Of a stretch of DNA of 23,265 nucleotides, positions 22,333 through 23,265 are shown piece after piece. Made by a program: the position numbers and the translations under genes. This DNA is from CANJQJ01 sp964383565. GTDB lineage: Bacteria; Pseudomonadota; Alphaproteobacteria; Sphingomonadales; Sphingomonadaceae. Location of the stretch: positions 1 to 23,265 of the forward strand of contig CAYLIK010000035.1 in assembly GCA_964383565.1 (NCBI GenBank). The letters run 5' to 3'. Within the stretch, counting starts at the first letter, position 1, and each line of letters begins with the position of its first letter. Under the pieces are notes generated by a model, which saw nothing but the letters and a program-made list of their open reading frames with translations, was not told the origin of the DNA and did not search any database.

Positions 22333-23265
22333 ATGATCTTCGGGCGCGTAAAGCCAATCGACGCGATTTTGGAAGGCGCCAGGCGCAAACCGCTCGTGCG
22401 GTCGCTCGGCCCTCTTCAGCTCACCATGCTGGGAGTGGGGGCGATTATCGGCACGGGGATATTCGTGCTGACAGCCGCCGCCGCACAGAAAGCGGGACCG
22501 GGGATGATGTGGAGCTTCGTGATCGCAGGCGCGGTTTGTGTGGTAACTGCGCTTTGCTATGCGGAACTGGCCTCGATGATCCCGGTATCGGGATCGGCGT
22601 ACACCTATACTTATGCAGTCGTTGGTGAATTATTGGCATGGATGGTGGGATGGGCGCTGATCCTCGAATATGCGGTTGCCGCGAGTGCTGTATCCGTGGG
22701 GTGGTCAGGATATTTCATGGGGCTGATGAAAAGCGTAACAGGCTTCGAGTTGCCGGTATGGATGTCAAGCGGGCCGGGGTGGTCATTCCCCGGCGGAATT
22801 CCAACCCCGGACTTTTCGACCGGCGTCGTGAACCTGCCTGCGGTTACGATGGCCCTGCTGGTGGCCTGGCTGCTGGTGACTGGCACGACCAAGAGTGCGC
22901 GGGTCAACGCTGTGCTCGTTGTCGTCAAGGTAACGGCATTGACCCTTTTTATCGCACTCACCATCCCGGTGATCAAGGGCACGAACTTTGAGCCGATGAC
23001 GCCTAATGGCTGGTTTGGTCCAGGGAGCGGCAGCGGCCTCGGCGTGCTGGGTGCCGCAGCATCGATCTTCTTTGCCTATGTCGGTTTCGATGCCGTATCG
23101 ACGGCTTCCGAGGAAACCAGGAACCCCCAGCGCGATATCCCGATCGGTCTGATTGGCAGCCTTGCAATCTGCACCGTCTTTTATCTGCTGATTGCCATGG
23201 GTTCGATTGGGGCAATGGGCGCGCAGCCCGTTCACCTGGTGGCGGGCGATGCGCTCGCGCCGGGA
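22333..23265 (+). CDS. APC-superfamily amino-acid permease, partial at window edge
   Basis: The first 311 residues of an integral membrane transporter; the rest lies past the window. Conserved helix 1 GVGAIIGTGIFVLT with its unwound glycine-rich stretch, then ELASMIPVSGSAYTYTY, and later FFAYVGFDAVSTASEETRNP are typical of the cationic amino-acid transporter (CAT/YfnA) group. About seven to eight membrane segments are visible. The ATG at 22333 has AAGGGGG about 8 nt upstream and lies 178 nt after the molybdenum subunit gene, so it may have its own promoter. An amino-acid permease near a methylaspartate ammonia-lyase homologue is suggestive, but the two are 15 kb apart and no operator copy precedes it. 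Confidence 0.9.
   Translation, partial: MIFGRVKPIDAILEGARRKPLVRSLGPLQLTMLGVGAIIGTGIFVLTAAAAQKAGPGMMWSFVIAGAVCVVTALCYAELASMIPVSGSAYTYTYAVVGELLAWMVGWALILEYAVAASAVSVGWSGYFMGLMKSVTGFELPVWMSSGPGWSFPGGIPTPDFSTGVVNLPAVTMALLVAWLLVTGTTKSARVNAVLVVVKVTALTLFIALTIPVIKGTNFEPMTPNGWFGPGSGSGLGVLGAAASIFFAYVGFDAVSTASEETRNPQRDIPIGLIGSLAICTVFYLLIAMGSIGAMGAQPVHLVAGDALAPG

Noticed and set aside
21498..22388. A 296-codon minus-strand frame opposite the molybdenum subunit
   Set aside because: Shadow of the PaoC-like gene in GC-rich DNA; no motif, and it runs into the permease start.

Overview
The window looks like part of a sphingomonad-type alphaproteobacterial chromosome. The grounds are moderately high GC, a TonB-dependent receptor of the kind these bacteria use for organic substrates, and gene families typical of their catabolic islands. 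This is an inference from gene content, not a database match. All recognisable genes are metabolic, transport or regulatory. I see no rRNA, tRNA, CRISPR array, insertion sequence or phage gene.

Left part (1-7165): a TetR-family regulator (1834-2448, minus) sits between two divergent acyl-CoA modules. Leftward run an acyl-CoA dehydrogenase and an SCPx-type thiolase cut by the window edge. Rightward run a crotonase-fold protein, an SDR dehydrogenase, an acyl-CoA synthetase and a clear homologue of methylaspartate ammonia-lyase. Middle part (7166-16053): a TonB-dependent receptor, a secreted tannase/feruloyl-esterase-family hydrolase, a membrane Lnt-like nitrilase-fold protein, a nitroreductase, an APH-fold kinase and an ACAD10/11-like acyl-CoA dehydrogenase. 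Right part (16054-23265): a periplasmic PQQ alcohol dehydrogenase with a fused cytochrome c, a three-subunit PaoABC-type molybdenum aldehyde oxidoreductase, and the start of an APC-family amino-acid permease.

The strongest new signal is one near-palindromic operator, consensus about yCTACCkAgcGGTAGG, found four times and only at promoter positions: before the leftward ACAD-thiolase unit (1715-1730), twice in the tetR/crotonase intergenic region (2487-2502 and 2563-2578), and before the TonB receptor (7282-7297). This ties the genes into a probable single TetR regulon. Two of the sites lie inside the longest possible reading frames of their genes, so the true starts are further downstream.

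Read together, the genes suggest uptake of an ester-type substrate across the outer membrane, ester cleavage, periplasmic oxidation of alcohol to aldehyde to acid, CoA activation, and a beta-oxidation route suited to branched or hydroxylated acyl chains. SCPx-type thiolase and isovaleryl/LCAD-type catalytic geometry point to branched chains. The kinase plus ACAD11-like pair points to 4-hydroxyacyl-CoA removal through a phosphate ester. The role of the ammonia-lyase is the main open question. The substrate cannot be named from sequence alone.
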